DNA of 64,000 bases from Paenibacillus sanguinis 2301083 = DSM 16941 (lineage in GTDB: Bacteria; Bacillota; Bacilli; Paenibacillales; Paenibacillaceae): the NCBI RefSeq assembly GCF_000374825.1, contig NZ_KB895388.1, positions 40,696-104,695 of the forward strand, given 5' to 3'. Made by a program: the position numbers and the translations under genes. Shown here one piece after another: positions 20,151 through 28,270 of this stretch (the stretch's first letter is position 1; every line of letters begins with the position of its first letter). The notes beneath the pieces are model-generated. The model was given only the letters and a program-made list of their open reading frames with translations. It had not been told where the DNA came from and did not search any database.

Positions 20151-20180
20151 ATTATACAACCAGCGGTCAAAAAAATCCAA
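20151..20180 (-). promoter_or_regulatory. Candidate SigA promoter of the opp operon
   Basis: On the minus strand TTGGAT (20175-20180), an 18-nt spacer and TATAAT (20151-20156) precede oppA by 42 nt. The -10 is perfect and the -35 matches at 4 of 6 positions. A T-run lies in the spacer. No operator could be recognised with confidence. Confidence 0.6.
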
Positions 20181-20329
20181 CACAAATTTTAAGATTCTAT
20201 ATTTTATTTGACAAAATCAACGTTTTTCCTTAACAAAATAGTCCAATATACCATATTGACAATTGTTTTCCTTAACAATTAACCCCCTATGTCACTGATT
20301 TATTCGTCATTCGCTTGATCTAGCTTAAC

Positions 20330-20713
20330 CTAAATTGAAGAAATATATGTAATAATGCTGATCATGAACAATAAAATATAGGCGATGCCCGTTCCGGCAA
20401 ATGCCAGCCGCCATACGACGCGCAGCAATTTCCGTACATCGACTTTCCCCTTCACACGCGTCTGCATCCCTCCGATCAGCCCACCAGTGATCAACAATAT
20501 GATTACAATAAGATAAAAACCGAAGGTTGAGTTAAATACATTGTTAAACAACGCCGATACGGAAAAGATTAAAAATAGCGTGGTGACATCCATCGCCAGC
20601 TTAAACGCCGCTTTCTTATCATGCCGGAGAGAGAAATGAATGAAATAAACCAGGAAGAACGGGACGAATGGGACGATAGCCAACACAATAAAGGAAGAGA
20701 CTAAAGCTTTCAA
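20330..20713 (-). CDS. DUF3397 family membrane protein
   Basis: Function unknown. The product of about 127 residues has four hydrophobic segments (about 5-25, 40-57, 60-80, 103-122) and the segment KLAMDVTTLFLIFSVSAL plus a KVDVRKLLRVVWRLAF motif that I associate with the DUF3397 family found next to panE and bshC in Bacillus. The longest frame begins at a GTG at 20719 that touches the AAGGAGGT ribosome site; the TTG at 20713 has 7-nt spacing and is preferred. Weakly supported promoter-like sequence lies in the upstream gap (TATACT near 20840). Confidence 0.75.
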   Translation of the reverse strand: MKALVSSFIVLAIVPFVPFFLVYFIHFSLRHDKKAAFKLAMDVTTLFLIFSVSALFNNVFNSTFGFYLIVIILLITGGLIGGMQTRVKGKVDVRKLLRVVWRLAFAGTGIAYILLFMISIITYISSI

Positions 20714-21003
20714 TGCCACACCTCCTTCAATAGAATATAAACGGCAAGAAAGACCTCACCTGATAAGTAAACGACTTGATTTTTATATACATGTTAGGTT
20801 ATAAATATAAATCTATCCGATGACAAAGTATACGCTATAAGTATTTTCGACAAAAGGCCAGGAAATCCTGCCGTTCCCCGTGGGATAATCGAGTTTTTCC
20901 CAATCCTGGAGGAATCAAAAAGAGTCATTACATGGTATCTTGTAACTTTCCTTCATTAATATATAATTGAATCCATAATTATCCATGAATTCTCATTTCA
21001 GTG

Positions 21004-21975
21004 TTATTTACCCTCAAAACCACGAATTAATCTCCAAACCATATGATGGCCCGGTGCAGGGATATTTTTGGCACAAGCCATATCAACCAACCGTCCATTA
21101 ATGTTATCAATTTCCGTAGGTTTCCCTTCCATTACATCCTTGAGCATAGAAGATGTATTCGCAGAAGTCGCTTCGCATACGGCTACGATCTGCTCATGCA
21201 GCCCTGTACCAATAGCAATCCCATAAGCAGCACATATCTGCTCGCCTTCATGACTTAACTGCCAGAGCATCGCTCTGCGTTCTTTCGTAGCCAACAATTC
21301 CCCATTGGGAACTCTCCATAAAGCGGTAAGCGGATTGATTGTGGCATTAATTATTAATTTCCGATAAATCTCTCTATTGATATCTTGGGATACCGTTGCA
21401 GTAAACCCCGCTTTTTGCAACAAATGTACTACAGTCTCTTCCGCAATAGCAACAGACGATAACTCTTTACTAGGTAACCCCTCAATGATTCCACCAATTT
21501 TTGTAGCTCCATGACCAGCACGAGTTACACTTCTGCTATCCGTCCGCTTCGCTCCCTCCGTTGTAATTGCAGAAAGCAATACAACTTCAGGCAGCACTTG
21601 CCTGATTTTCTCCAAATGGCCAATTCCATTTTGGAAACATACCCAATTGGTGTTAGGCCGACTTCCCTCTTTGAGCTTGCGCAATAAACGATCATCTATA
21701 TCCCTTTGCTTTAGAGTGAGAAACAACCACTCCTCCTCCAATAGCGGCAACGCTTCTTCTGTGAACTGACTCAGACAATCAGCCTCGAATTTTTGTCCCT
21801 GAATTACCTGTGGTCTGCCACCTGCTTCAGTCAGGCGAATCCCCTCTGCCTTCAGAAGAACTGACTGTTCCGGGGTCCTTGTCCAGAACCTCACCTTTTC
21901 TCCCGCTGCTATCAGCTTGCTGCCAAACAGCAAACCTAGCGCTCCCGCCCCAATAATGTTTATTCTCATACCCAT
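21004..21975 (-). CDS. panE: 2-dehydropantoate 2-reductase
   Basis: NADPH-dependent reductase giving D-pantoate for pantothenate and CoA synthesis. The 323-residue product starts with a Rossmann loop (INIIGAGALGLLFGSKL), contains the WVCFQNGIGHLEKI segment with the family QNG motif, the catalytic-lysine region EIYRKLIINATINPLTALWR, and the C-terminal SSMLKDVMEGKPTEIDNING motif of ketopantoate reductases. In B. subtilis panE (ylbQ) lies upstream of bshC as here, though the opp operon has been inserted. Two ATGs two codons apart are both plausible starts. Confidence 0.9.
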   Translation of the reverse strand: MGMRINIIGAGALGLLFGSKLIAAGEKVRFWTRTPEQSVLLKAEGIRLTEAGGRPQVIQGQKFEADCLSQFTEEALPLLEEEWLFLTLKQRDIDDRLLRKLKEGSRPNTNWVCFQNGIGHLEKIRQVLPEVVLLSAITTEGAKRTDSRSVTRAGHGATKIGGIIEGLPSKELSSVAIAEETVVHLLQKAGFTATVSQDINREIYRKLIINATINPLTALWRVPNGELLATKERRAMLWQLSHEGEQICAAYGIAIGTGLHEQIVAVCEATSANTSSMLKDVMEGKPTEIDNINGRLVDMACAKNIPAPGHHMVWRLIRGFEGK

Positions 21976-22048
21976 ATCGCCCTCTCCATCAACATCCCCA
22001 ACTCATTGCTTCTATTATTGTATATAACAGACCTGCCCCTCTGCACGC

Positions 22049-22075
22049 AAAAAAACCGCCTTGCCGGCGGATTTT
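22049..22075 (-). terminator. Terminator after rsfA
   Basis: CCGCC and GGCGG form a 5-bp stem with flanking A/T pairing, followed on the minus strand by a run of eight T. It lies 17 nt after the rsfA stop. Confidence 0.8.
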
Positions 22076-22091
22076 CGCGTACTAACTTATC

Positions 22092-22745
22092 TTATTCAAT
22101 ACGTTCCAGATTTCCATTGGCATCCATCTTGAACCTCGACTTGCTCTCATCTTCTTCTTCATTCAAGAATGCCAGGCGTCTGGCTCGATCCATAATTTGA
22201 ATCAATGCCTTGTAATCATCGTTCACAACCCGGTAATCAGTCTGAACCTCGCTGACATGAGCCGACAAGCGCTCATTCTCTTCCCTTAGGGCAGCAAGCT
22301 CCTCATCCTTCTCTTGAAGCTCTTTCTCAAGCAGCTTCACATGACGGTTCGTATCCTGAACCGTATTCTTCCACCCCCGCAAGAAACGGATAACTGCATC
22401 GATGGAGATCGTTTCTTCCGTGACGACATCACTCCGGTATCCCCCATCATCCACCTCTGTCGAAGTCAAAGAAGCAATACCCGAATTCGCTGAGAGCGGA
22501 GCCTGCTTCTTCAAGTAATTACGTTTTTGTCGCTGGGCCTTGGCGATACCAATGGCTGCTTCGTATTTCTTGCGAACACAACTGTTCCAACGAAACCCGC
22601 AAGCGGCAGCCGTTCTGCCAATACGCTCCCCTACCTCTTCAAAGGCTGTTAATTGTGTACTGCCCTCTCGAATATGCCGAAGCGTTACCTCGGCCAAAAT
22701 CAAATCATCTTCGGTACTCCATGCATCTTGTCTCACCGCTGTCAT
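22092..22745 (-). CDS. RsfA/GerR-family sporulation transcription regulator
   Basis: Myb/SANT-like DNA-binding protein of the RsfA family; in Bacillus these modulate sigma-F- and sigma-E-dependent genes. The product (about 217 residues) has an N-terminal Myb-like domain ([40 protein letters not shown]) followed by a coiled coil at about 130-180 ([20 protein letters not shown]). The frame opens 8 codons earlier at 22769, but AGGAGG at 22756-22761 points to the ATG at 22745. In B. subtilis the homologue ylbO (gerR) lies near ylbQ/panE, the same neighbourhood. Confidence 0.85.
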   Translation of the reverse strand: MTAVRQDAWSTEDDLILAEVTLRHIREGSTQLTAFEEVGERIGRTAAACGFRWNSCVRKKYEAAIGIAKAQRQKRNYLKKQAPLSANSGIASLTSTEVDDGGYRSDVVTEETISIDAVIRFLRGWKNTVQDTNRHVKLLEKELQEKDEELAALREENERLSAHVSEVQTDYRVVNDDYKALIQIMDRARRLAFLNEEEDESKSRFKMDANGNLERIE

Positions 22746-23009
22746 GCTATAAAAACCTCCTAACGACATCCTAATCTGACCGTCTGATCACCAGTATTTG
22801 GTGAGCGTATGGATAAAATGCTTCTTATTTCATTTCTATGCCCCTCATAGAGTTCATAGAATCTATTTGATACTAAAATGTATTTCCAAAATCAAGGTTG
22901 TCCATACATGACATAAGCCGAAATAAAATTCCTTATATCATTTATCTATTGAGCAACATTACATAAATCACAATTGGCACTTAAATATCATTATAATATT
23001 GACTTTTCG

Positions 23010-23038
23010 TTTACACTTACCGACCCAAAGAGTATAAT
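23010..23038 (+). promoter_or_regulatory. SigA promoter of the DUF2626 gene
   Basis: TTTACA (23010-23015), 17-nt spacer, TATAAT (23033-23038), 45 nt before the GTG start. The rest of the 315-nt gap 22770-23083 is A/T-rich without a recognisable gene. Confidence 0.8.
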
Positions 23039-23083
23039 TAGGAAAAAATAGGTTGTCGTGATACATAAGAAAGGGGGATTTTC

Positions 23084-23320
23084 GTGGCACGCATGTTCCG
23101 TGTTCTTGGTTTCTTCACCCTGATCATTGGACTAATGGCGTTTGCGGGTAATCTGACAGAAATGGCTTTGCTTTTCTTCATGCAAACGGCGTTTTTCGTT
23201 CTCTTCGGTTACCTTAAGTTTACGGAAAAAACCTACATTTTGCTTTTTTGGGGGTACATGATTGTCGCTTTCACCGGATTTAGCTACTGGACGGTTTTCA
23301 AGATGGGCCTGCCACTTTAA
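23084..23320 (+). CDS. DUF2626 family small membrane protein (YqgY-like)
   Basis: Function unknown. The 78-residue product is almost wholly hydrophobic, with three predicted helices (about 7-22, 27-45, 50-72) and the conserved opening RMFRVLGFFTLIIG and end GYMIVAFTGFSYWT that I associate with DUF2626 (B. subtilis YqgY). The GTG start has AAGGGGG 6 nt upstream. It is monocistronic: its own SigA promoter lies upstream and a terminator follows. Confidence 0.8.
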   Translation: MARMFRVLGFFTLIIGLMAFAGNLTEMALLFFMQTAFFVLFGYLKFTEKTYILLFWGYMIVAFTGFSYWTVFKMGLPL

Positions 23321-23341
23321 TTGAAAATTGGTACGCAGTAA

Positions 23342-23379
23342 AAAGACGCTTTGGTCTTAGACCAAAACGTCTTTTTTTA
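23342..23379 (+). terminator. Terminator after the DUF2626 gene
   Basis: AAGACGcTTTGGTC pairs with GACCAAAaCGTCTT around a TTA loop, with one mismatch, followed by TTTTTT. Confidence 0.88.
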
Positions 23380-23447
23380 TATCTGCTGCTATTTTTGATG
23401 CCTGCCCACATATATATAGTACAACTAAGAACAGGAGAGGATCGCTT

Positions 23448-24524
23448 TTGAGAAATCGCAGATTATCCTTGTTTCTGCTGCTATTCCTATTCGCTACCTA
23501 TCCTTTCTCCACGACCCTTCTGGCCGCACCTTACTCCACACAGGAGCAACAAGTGCTTGAGCAAAGCTTATCCGTCAAAGAAATTGACCGGGAAATTCAA
23601 CGGATTGAGATACAACAAAACCAAATACAAATCGATCTTGAGAATTTGGAGGAACGCCTGGAGATTAAAAATAAACAAATCCACACCAGTCGTGAACGGG
23701 CTGGAGCGAGACTACGCGCTTATTATATGGGAGAACAGCAGAACTTCCTGGTTGCATTGCTCTCTGCCGGCAGTTTAAAGGACTTCTTTGCCATAATCGA
23801 TTACTATAACATCATTTTAGAACGTGATCGTGTGGTATTGCAGGATTATCAAAGCGAGTACGCCTCGCTATCCACCATTAAGCAGCAGCTGGGCAACCGT
23901 CTGCTTGAATTGGATCGTTCCAGAACCGAATTAGAACGGCAGCGAAGCAGAGCGGCCTCATTACGTCAATATATAGATGAATCAATTGCGCTTAGTGCAA
24001 ATCCCGAGAAGCTGCAAGCCATGATTGAAGAGTTGACCGCCTACTGGGAGCATACCGGACTACTTGAGCTGCGCAAATATTTCCAGGCTCTGGCCTCTGC
24101 TATGTCACAGTTCCCCAGCTTTCTAACTCAGTATGAGAACAGTCTTGTCCCTGAGAAAGGCGGATACCAGCTTGTAATTCAAGAAAAAGAACTCAATGAA
24201 TATTTACATGGCCAAAATAAACTGCTACAAGATATGTATTTTCAATTTGAGCAAGACAAAATTGTTGTCCAGGGCAGTCAAGAGGGATTAAAGCTTAGAG
24301 TTGAGGGCCATTATACAGTAGAACAGGAACCTGTCAATTCTATCACCTTCCATGTCGACCGCTTGCTGTTCAACGGGCTCGCCTTGCCTGATACGACACG
24401 CCAGGAATTGGAGCATGATTTTGACTTGGGCTTTTATCCTAAAAAAATAGTTCCCTTTGTAGAAGCAACCGCCGTGGCCGTCTCTAAGGGAACACTAATT
24501 GTTAACCTGAAGTTATCGTTATAA
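23448..24524 (+). CDS. Secreted coiled-coil protein with PcsB/CwlO-like coil and no hydrolase domain
   Basis: Not recognised as a named gene. The 358-residue product begins at a TTG with GGAGAGG upstream. It has a signal peptide (about 1-27, ending LLAAP), a long coiled coil (about 35-90), the pattern RAGARLRAYYMGEQQNFLVA then LLSAGSLKDFFAIIDYYNII, and a second coil (about 115-180). That pattern resembles the coiled-coil domain of PcsB/CwlO-type peptidoglycan hydrolases, which binds FtsX. No NlpC/P60, CHAP or M23 domain follows. Instead, residues 235-358 form a beta-rich domain (KIVVQGSQEGLKLRVEGHY, VDRLLFNGLAL) of unknown family. It may be an FtsEX-linked adaptor; this is inference. It converges on the solute-binding gene with 16 nt between stops. 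Confidence 0.72.
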   Translation: MRNRRLSLFLLLFLFATYPFSTTLLAAPYSTQEQQVLEQSLSVKEIDREIQRIEIQQNQIQIDLENLEERLEIKNKQIHTSRERAGARLRAYYMGEQQNFLVALLSAGSLKDFFAIIDYYNIILERDRVVLQDYQSEYASLSTIKQQLGNRLLELDRSRTELERQRSRAASLRQYIDESIALSANPEKLQAMIEELTAYWEHTGLLELRKYFQALASAMSQFPSFLTQYENSLVPEKGGYQLVIQEKELNEYLHGQNKLLQDMYFQFEQDKIVVQGSQEGLKLRVEGHYTVEQEPVNSITFHVDRLLFNGLALPDTTRQELEHDFDLGFYPKKIVPFVEATAVAVSKGTLIVNLKLSL

Positions 24525-24540
24525 TTGCCGTTACTCCATC

Positions 24541-25821
24541 CTATTTGCCAATCTGGATCAACGAAGCACGATATTGCTTTGCGTTAATCTCTCCCACTAG
24601 ATAGGTTGATGTAGCTTGCGCCAGTTGCTGCATTTGCTTGGGCAACGAAGGCCCGGCAGGCAATGCCCCGCTGGAATCGGCAGCAAGCGAAGGCGGAACC
24701 CAGCTTGGCAACATAGGATTGCCCGCTTCATAGTACATCGTCTTTAAGACCGGGAGATGCCCGGTAGATTCGTACCAGCGAAGCTGATTCAATGCAGAAG
24801 TCATCTCGGAAATCCACATGCCAGCGGCTTCGGGATGCTCTGTCTGCGAGGATACTACATAACTTCTTCCCGAGATCCAAGATGTCCTCATTTTCGGCTG
24901 GATATCTGGCAACCAAATCGATATGGAAGCCGGGCCAGCCACATGCTTGCTTATCTCTGAAGCTCGCGTCAAAATGATAGGCAATTTCCCCGCCAATAAG
25001 GGCTGCCAAGCATCCCTGCCTAACGATGGCTCTCCGTTCAAATCAACCAAGCCAGGCCGCAGCAGTTCCAACTGCTGCACCAGCAGCGATACTTTTTCAT
25101 CCGCCACAAAGGGGAAAGTCGTATGTTCTGAAGCTGCGCCTCCGCCAAGCTGCCACAATAAAGTCATAGCAGCATACGGGTCCTGGAAATCCAGGCCCAG
25201 GAGAGACGAGTCAGCATTCCCCTTCTTCTGATAAGCTGCGAGCAACGTTGTCCAATCGGCCTCAGAGATAGGAGCATGCTCCAAGTCGAATGACTTCAGT
25301 TGAGCAGCGTCGTACACAAACACATAAGGATCGATATCCAGCGGCACTCCCCATACATAGCCATTCCACTCATTAGGAAGTAAGGATAAACCAAGCACCT
25401 CCCCCGACAAAGAACCAGCGTAATAACCTTCAGTCGGGAGCAAGTATCCATCCGCGGCAAACTGGCGAACCGATGTATTATCCATTAGCAGAACATCAGG
25501 TGATTCTCCCAGCTTCATCAACCGTCGTTGATAAGTCTCATATGTCTCCGTAGAAGAAACGTTAATCAACTCGACTTCTACTGCATAATTGTCCATAAAT
25601 TGACGGTTCATCTCGTCAAGCCGCCGAAAGTCAGGCTCGTCCATCTGTACAGCAACGCGAATTTGCCCCGTCTCTTCCTGGGTTTGCTGCTCTGGAGGGC
25701 GAACAGGCTGGGACTCTCCACGATCCTGGGAACGAATCAACGTTGTTTCTTCGCTAGGGGACAAGCTAATCAATGCGAGCAGCAAAACAGCAAATAGCAA
25801 TCCATGGTTTTTTCGCTTCAC
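24541..25821 (-). CDS. Family-1 type extracellular solute-binding protein without a lipobox
   Basis: Looks like the binding protein of a sugar-type ABC importer. The product (about 426 residues) from the GTG at 25821 (GAGAGGAAG upstream) begins VKRKNHGLLFAVLLLALIS, a hydrophobic segment with no cysteine, so it is either secreted or anchored by an uncleaved helix. The rest shows periplasmic-binding features: SPDVLLMDNTSVRQFAADGY, NEWNGYVWGVPLDIDPYVFV, and a QPLLAGKLPIILTRASE segment. No permease or ATPase gene is adjacent, so it is an orphan. The frame could start earlier at 25890, but no ribosome site supports that. Confidence 0.78.
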   Translation of the reverse strand: MKRKNHGLLFAVLLLALISLSPSEETTLIRSQDRGESQPVRPPEQQTQEETGQIRVAVQMDEPDFRRLDEMNRQFMDNYAVEVELINVSSTETYETYQRRLMKLGESPDVLLMDNTSVRQFAADGYLLPTEGYYAGSLSGEVLGLSLLPNEWNGYVWGVPLDIDPYVFVYDAAQLKSFDLEHAPISEADWTTLLAAYQKKGNADSSLLGLDFQDPYAAMTLLWQLGGGAASEHTTFPFVADEKVSLLVQQLELLRPGLVDLNGEPSLGRDAWQPLLAGKLPIILTRASEISKHVAGPASISIWLPDIQPKMRTSWISGRSYVVSSQTEHPEAAGMWISEMTSALNQLRWYESTGHLPVLKTMYYEAGNPMLPSWVPPSLAADSSGALPAGPSLPKQMQQLAQATSTYLVGEINAKQYRASLIQIGK

Positions 25822-25941
25822 ACCAGTTCTTCCTCTCCGCAATGTAGGAGCGTAAGCCAATATGTTATCCGTTACTCCACATTGTAGCAAATCAAAGCTT
25901 GCCTTGTCCCGTAAATAATTGCTATATAGCCTAATAGATAT

Positions 25942-25977
25942 AGCCCGACAAAGGCCATGCTGCCAATTTGCCGGGCT
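25942..25977 (-). other. Strong stem-loop downstream of ylaK, no U-tract
   Basis: AGCCCGGCAAA pairs with TTTGTCGGGCT (one G-U) with an inner GGC/GCC stem. It lies 32 nt after the ylaK stop and could act as a transcript 3'-end stabiliser or an inefficient terminator. Confidence 0.5.
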
Positions 25978-26008
25978 CGTGTGTTTTAGAGGTGGTTCAA
26001 CAAGTCAT

Positions 26009-27343
26009 TTACAGTAAATCGGCGGCTTGCTGCGCCAGCCTGGAGCGTTCGCCCTTCTCCAGTGTGATATGCCCGCTTAGACCTTGATCGCGGAAGCGAT
26101 CTACAAGACTCGTTAGTCCATTACTGGAAAAATCAAGATAAGGATGATCGATCTGCTCCGGGTCGCCCATGAGAATAATTTTGCTGCCCTCCCCAACCCG
26201 TGATACGATCGTCTTCACTTCGTGACGCGACAGGTTCTGTGCTTCATCCACGATAATGAATTGTCCGGGAATGGAACGGCCGCGAATATACGTCAGAGCT
26301 TCTACCTGAATACTGCCCAGCCCCATCAATATTTTATCAATATCTCCGGATTTCTTGGTATCGAACAGAAATTCCAGGTTATCATAAATCGGCTGCATCC
26401 AGGGTCGCAGCTTCTCCTCCTTTTCTCCCGGAAGATAACCTATGTCCTTACCCATCGGGACAACTGGCCGGGCAATCAACAGCTTCTTATACTTGTGCTC
26501 ATCCTCAACCTTAAGGAGCCCGGCGGCTAGGGCCAATAACGTTTTTCCCGTTCCCGCCTTGCCGGTTATTGTAACCAGAGGAATGTCATCATTCAGCAGC
26601 AACTCCAGGGCCATTCGTTGTTGTGCGTTGCGCGCGCTGATTCCCCAAACTGGCTCATTGCTCAAATACAGCGGCTCCATCCGTGTAGCATCTTCGTTAA
26701 CCTTTAGCAAAGCGGATTTTCCGCTGCCCATTTCATCCTTCAGAATAACAAACTCATGGGGGTAAAGTGTATAATTTAAGCCCATTGGCTTGATCGGCAA
26801 TGAACGGTAAGTATAAAATTCATCAATGACCGATGGGTGCACCTTAATGGTTGAATAGCCTGCATACATATCGCTTGGCCCTACGGTACGGTCCGATAAA
26901 TAATCTTCGGCCGTCAGCCCCAGAACGTCGGCTTTAATTCGCACGAGGACGTCCTTGCTGACCAGCACGACCGCTCGCGGCTCAGGCTGCTCGGCTTCCT
27001 CCAAATGATAATTCAGTGCCACAGCAAGAATCCGGTTATCGTTCGTGGCCTCTCCAAACATCTCCTGAACCTTAACGAAGCTGCGATGATTCATCTCTAC
27101 CTTGATTCGTCCGCCGCCATTAACCGGCACTCCATCATGTAAATGCCCCGTCTCACGAAGTCCATCGAGCAACCGGGATACCCCTCGGGCGTTGCGGCCA
27201 ATTTCGTCCGCATTACGTTTCTTGGTATCGATTTCCTCCAGCACAACTGCCGGAATAACCACCTCATGCTCCTCAAAGGCGAATATAGCATTTGGATCAT
27301 GCAGCAGAACATTGGTATCCAATACGAAGATCTTTCTCACCAT
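26009..27343 (-). CDS. ylaK: PIN domain-PhoH ATPase fusion (YlaK-like)
   Basis: Cytoplasmic protein joining an N-terminal PIN-type RNase domain to a PhoH ATPase/helicase domain. The PIN domain starts MVRKIFVLDTNVLLHDP, with acidic residues in FVLDTN and VLVSKD; the PhoH domain has Walker A TGKAGTGKT (about residue 260), RPVVPMGKDIGYLPG, Walker B FIIVDEAQNLS and the ILMGDPEQIDHP motif. The frame opens 15 codons earlier (27388), but GGAGGGG precedes the ATG at 27343 and this start matches the family beginning. The length (about 444 residues) is normal. The neighbours ylaJ, ylaH and typA match the B. subtilis yla cluster. A second PhoH gene without PIN lies at 61387-62358. Confidence 0.9.
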   Translation of the reverse strand: MVRKIFVLDTNVLLHDPNAIFAFEEHEVVIPAVVLEEIDTKKRNADEIGRNARGVSRLLDGLRETGHLHDGVPVNGGGRIKVEMNHRSFVKVQEMFGEATNDNRILAVALNYHLEEAEQPEPRAVVLVSKDVLVRIKADVLGLTAEDYLSDRTVGPSDMYAGYSTIKVHPSVIDEFYTYRSLPIKPMGLNYTLYPHEFVILKDEMGSGKSALLKVNEDATRMEPLYLSNEPVWGISARNAQQRMALELLLNDDIPLVTITGKAGTGKTLLALAAGLLKVEDEHKYKKLLIARPVVPMGKDIGYLPGEKEEKLRPWMQPIYDNLEFLFDTKKSGDIDKILMGLGSIQVEALTYIRGRSIPGQFIIVDEAQNLSRHEVKTIVSRVGEGSKIILMGDPEQIDHPYLDFSSNGLTSLVDRFRDQGLSGHITLEKGERSRLAQQAADLL

Positions 27344-27474
27344 TATCCCCTCCACCGCGGTCATTGCAGCCTCTTTGAATTCGTACATAATTTTTGCCGT
27401 CCCGGGAAATCTAAGCTTGAATGTTAGAGCCTTCTAATAACCCAATAGTTCAATTCCGAAAGGACGGATGAAAT

Positions 27475-28062
27475 ATGCGAATTTGGCTGTGTTTGCTATT
27501 GTTGGCTTCCCTGCTGACGAGCTGCGTTACTAATACTGAAAAGGCATCACCCTCTCCACAAGATCAAACGGAGAATGTTCCCCGCGCACAAAGTGCAGAT
27601 TTAAATACCTACAATTTGGCGAACGAAGAGAACCTGAAAGATCGAGACAAACAAATCTATTTAGAGAAGCTTGTCACCAAGGTACCTGGCGTTAAGGGCG
27701 CACATTGCGTCATCATGGGCAAGACCGCCGTCGTTGGAATCGATGTAGACAGCAAGCTTGAACGAGCTCGCGTCGGAAGCATCAAATATACGGTAGCCGA
27801 AACTTTGCGCAAAGATAAACATGGTGCTAACGCCATTGTTACAGCAGACATCGATTTGAATCAACGCATTGCGGAGATTGGGCAAAAGATTCGGGAAGGC
27901 CACCCCATCTCCGGCTTTGCCACTGAGCTGGCAGACATCATCGGTCGAATCGTGCCGCAGATGCCTAACGATACCCAGCCACCGGAAGGTATAAATCCCA
28001 AGCAAATGCCTAAAACTCCTGGAGGAATACAGCAACAACAGAACCCTAAAAACCAACGTTAG
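27475..28062 (+). CDS. ylaJ: YhcN/YlaJ-family sporulation lipoprotein
   Basis: Lipoprotein of the spore/mother-cell membranes. The 195-residue product has a signal peptide with lipobox LLTSC (Cys about 17), then a YhcN/YlaJ domain: YLEKLVTKVPGVKGAHCVIM, TAVVGIDVDSKLERARVGSI, and ANAIVTADIDLNQRIAEIG. The C-terminal tail is proline- and glutamine-rich. In B. subtilis ylaJ lies beside ylaK as here, though on the same strand in that species. It is divergent from ylaK with about 130 nt between them. Family-level confidence is higher than the ylaJ symbol. Confidence 0.82.
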   Translation: MRIWLCLLLLASLLTSCVTNTEKASPSPQDQTENVPRAQSADLNTYNLANEENLKDRDKQIYLEKLVTKVPGVKGAHCVIMGKTAVVGIDVDSKLERARVGSIKYTVAETLRKDKHGANAIVTADIDLNQRIAEIGQKIREGHPISGFATELADIIGRIVPQMPNDTQPPEGINPKQMPKTPGGIQQQQNPKNQR

Positions 28063-28077
28063 TTAGTCCTTAACAGG

Positions 28078-28111
28078 AAAAAGCCCAGCAAATAAATCGC
28101 TAGGCTTTTTT
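28078..28111 (+). terminator. Terminator of the ylaJ-type gene, possibly bidirectional
   Basis: AAAAAGCC(c)AGC pairs with GCT(a)GGCTTTTT, T-run on the plus strand and an A-run on the other side, so it could act in both directions. It overlaps by one base the stop of the small ORF at 28111-28161. Confidence 0.85.
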
Positions 28112-28161
28112 CATTGAGGGACGAGCAGTGAATCGGATAATTGAGTAACCATTTCAGACAT
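28111..28161 (-). CDS. Candidate 16-residue peptide (MSEMVTQLSDSLLVPQ)
   Basis: No homologue recognised. The frame is short, so it could arise by chance. In its favour an AGGAGGG lies exactly 9 nt before the ATG, an ideal ribosome site; the stop falls at the edge of a strong hairpin. It lies between the LCP gene and the ylaJ terminator, on the minus strand. No promoter can be assigned with confidence. Treat as speculative. Confidence 0.2.
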   Translation of the reverse strand: MSEMVTQLSDSLLVPQ

Positions 28162-28270
28162 AACGACCAGCCCTCCTGTACAATATCCATTCATGGCTTG
28201 AACTGAAGACGTGTATCTGTCCTGTTAAGTTAATTGTATTATATCATGGAGCAAAACTTGCATTCAATCA

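Noticed and set aside
20714..21003. Gene in the 290-nt gap between panE and the DUF3397 gene
   Set aside because: The sequence is A/T-rich with several stops in all frames and only weak promoter-like motifs; no gene is supported.
22999..23004. TTGACT as -35 of the DUF2626 gene
   Set aside because: It would need a 28-nt spacer to the TATAAT; TTTACA at 23010 gives the normal 17 nt.
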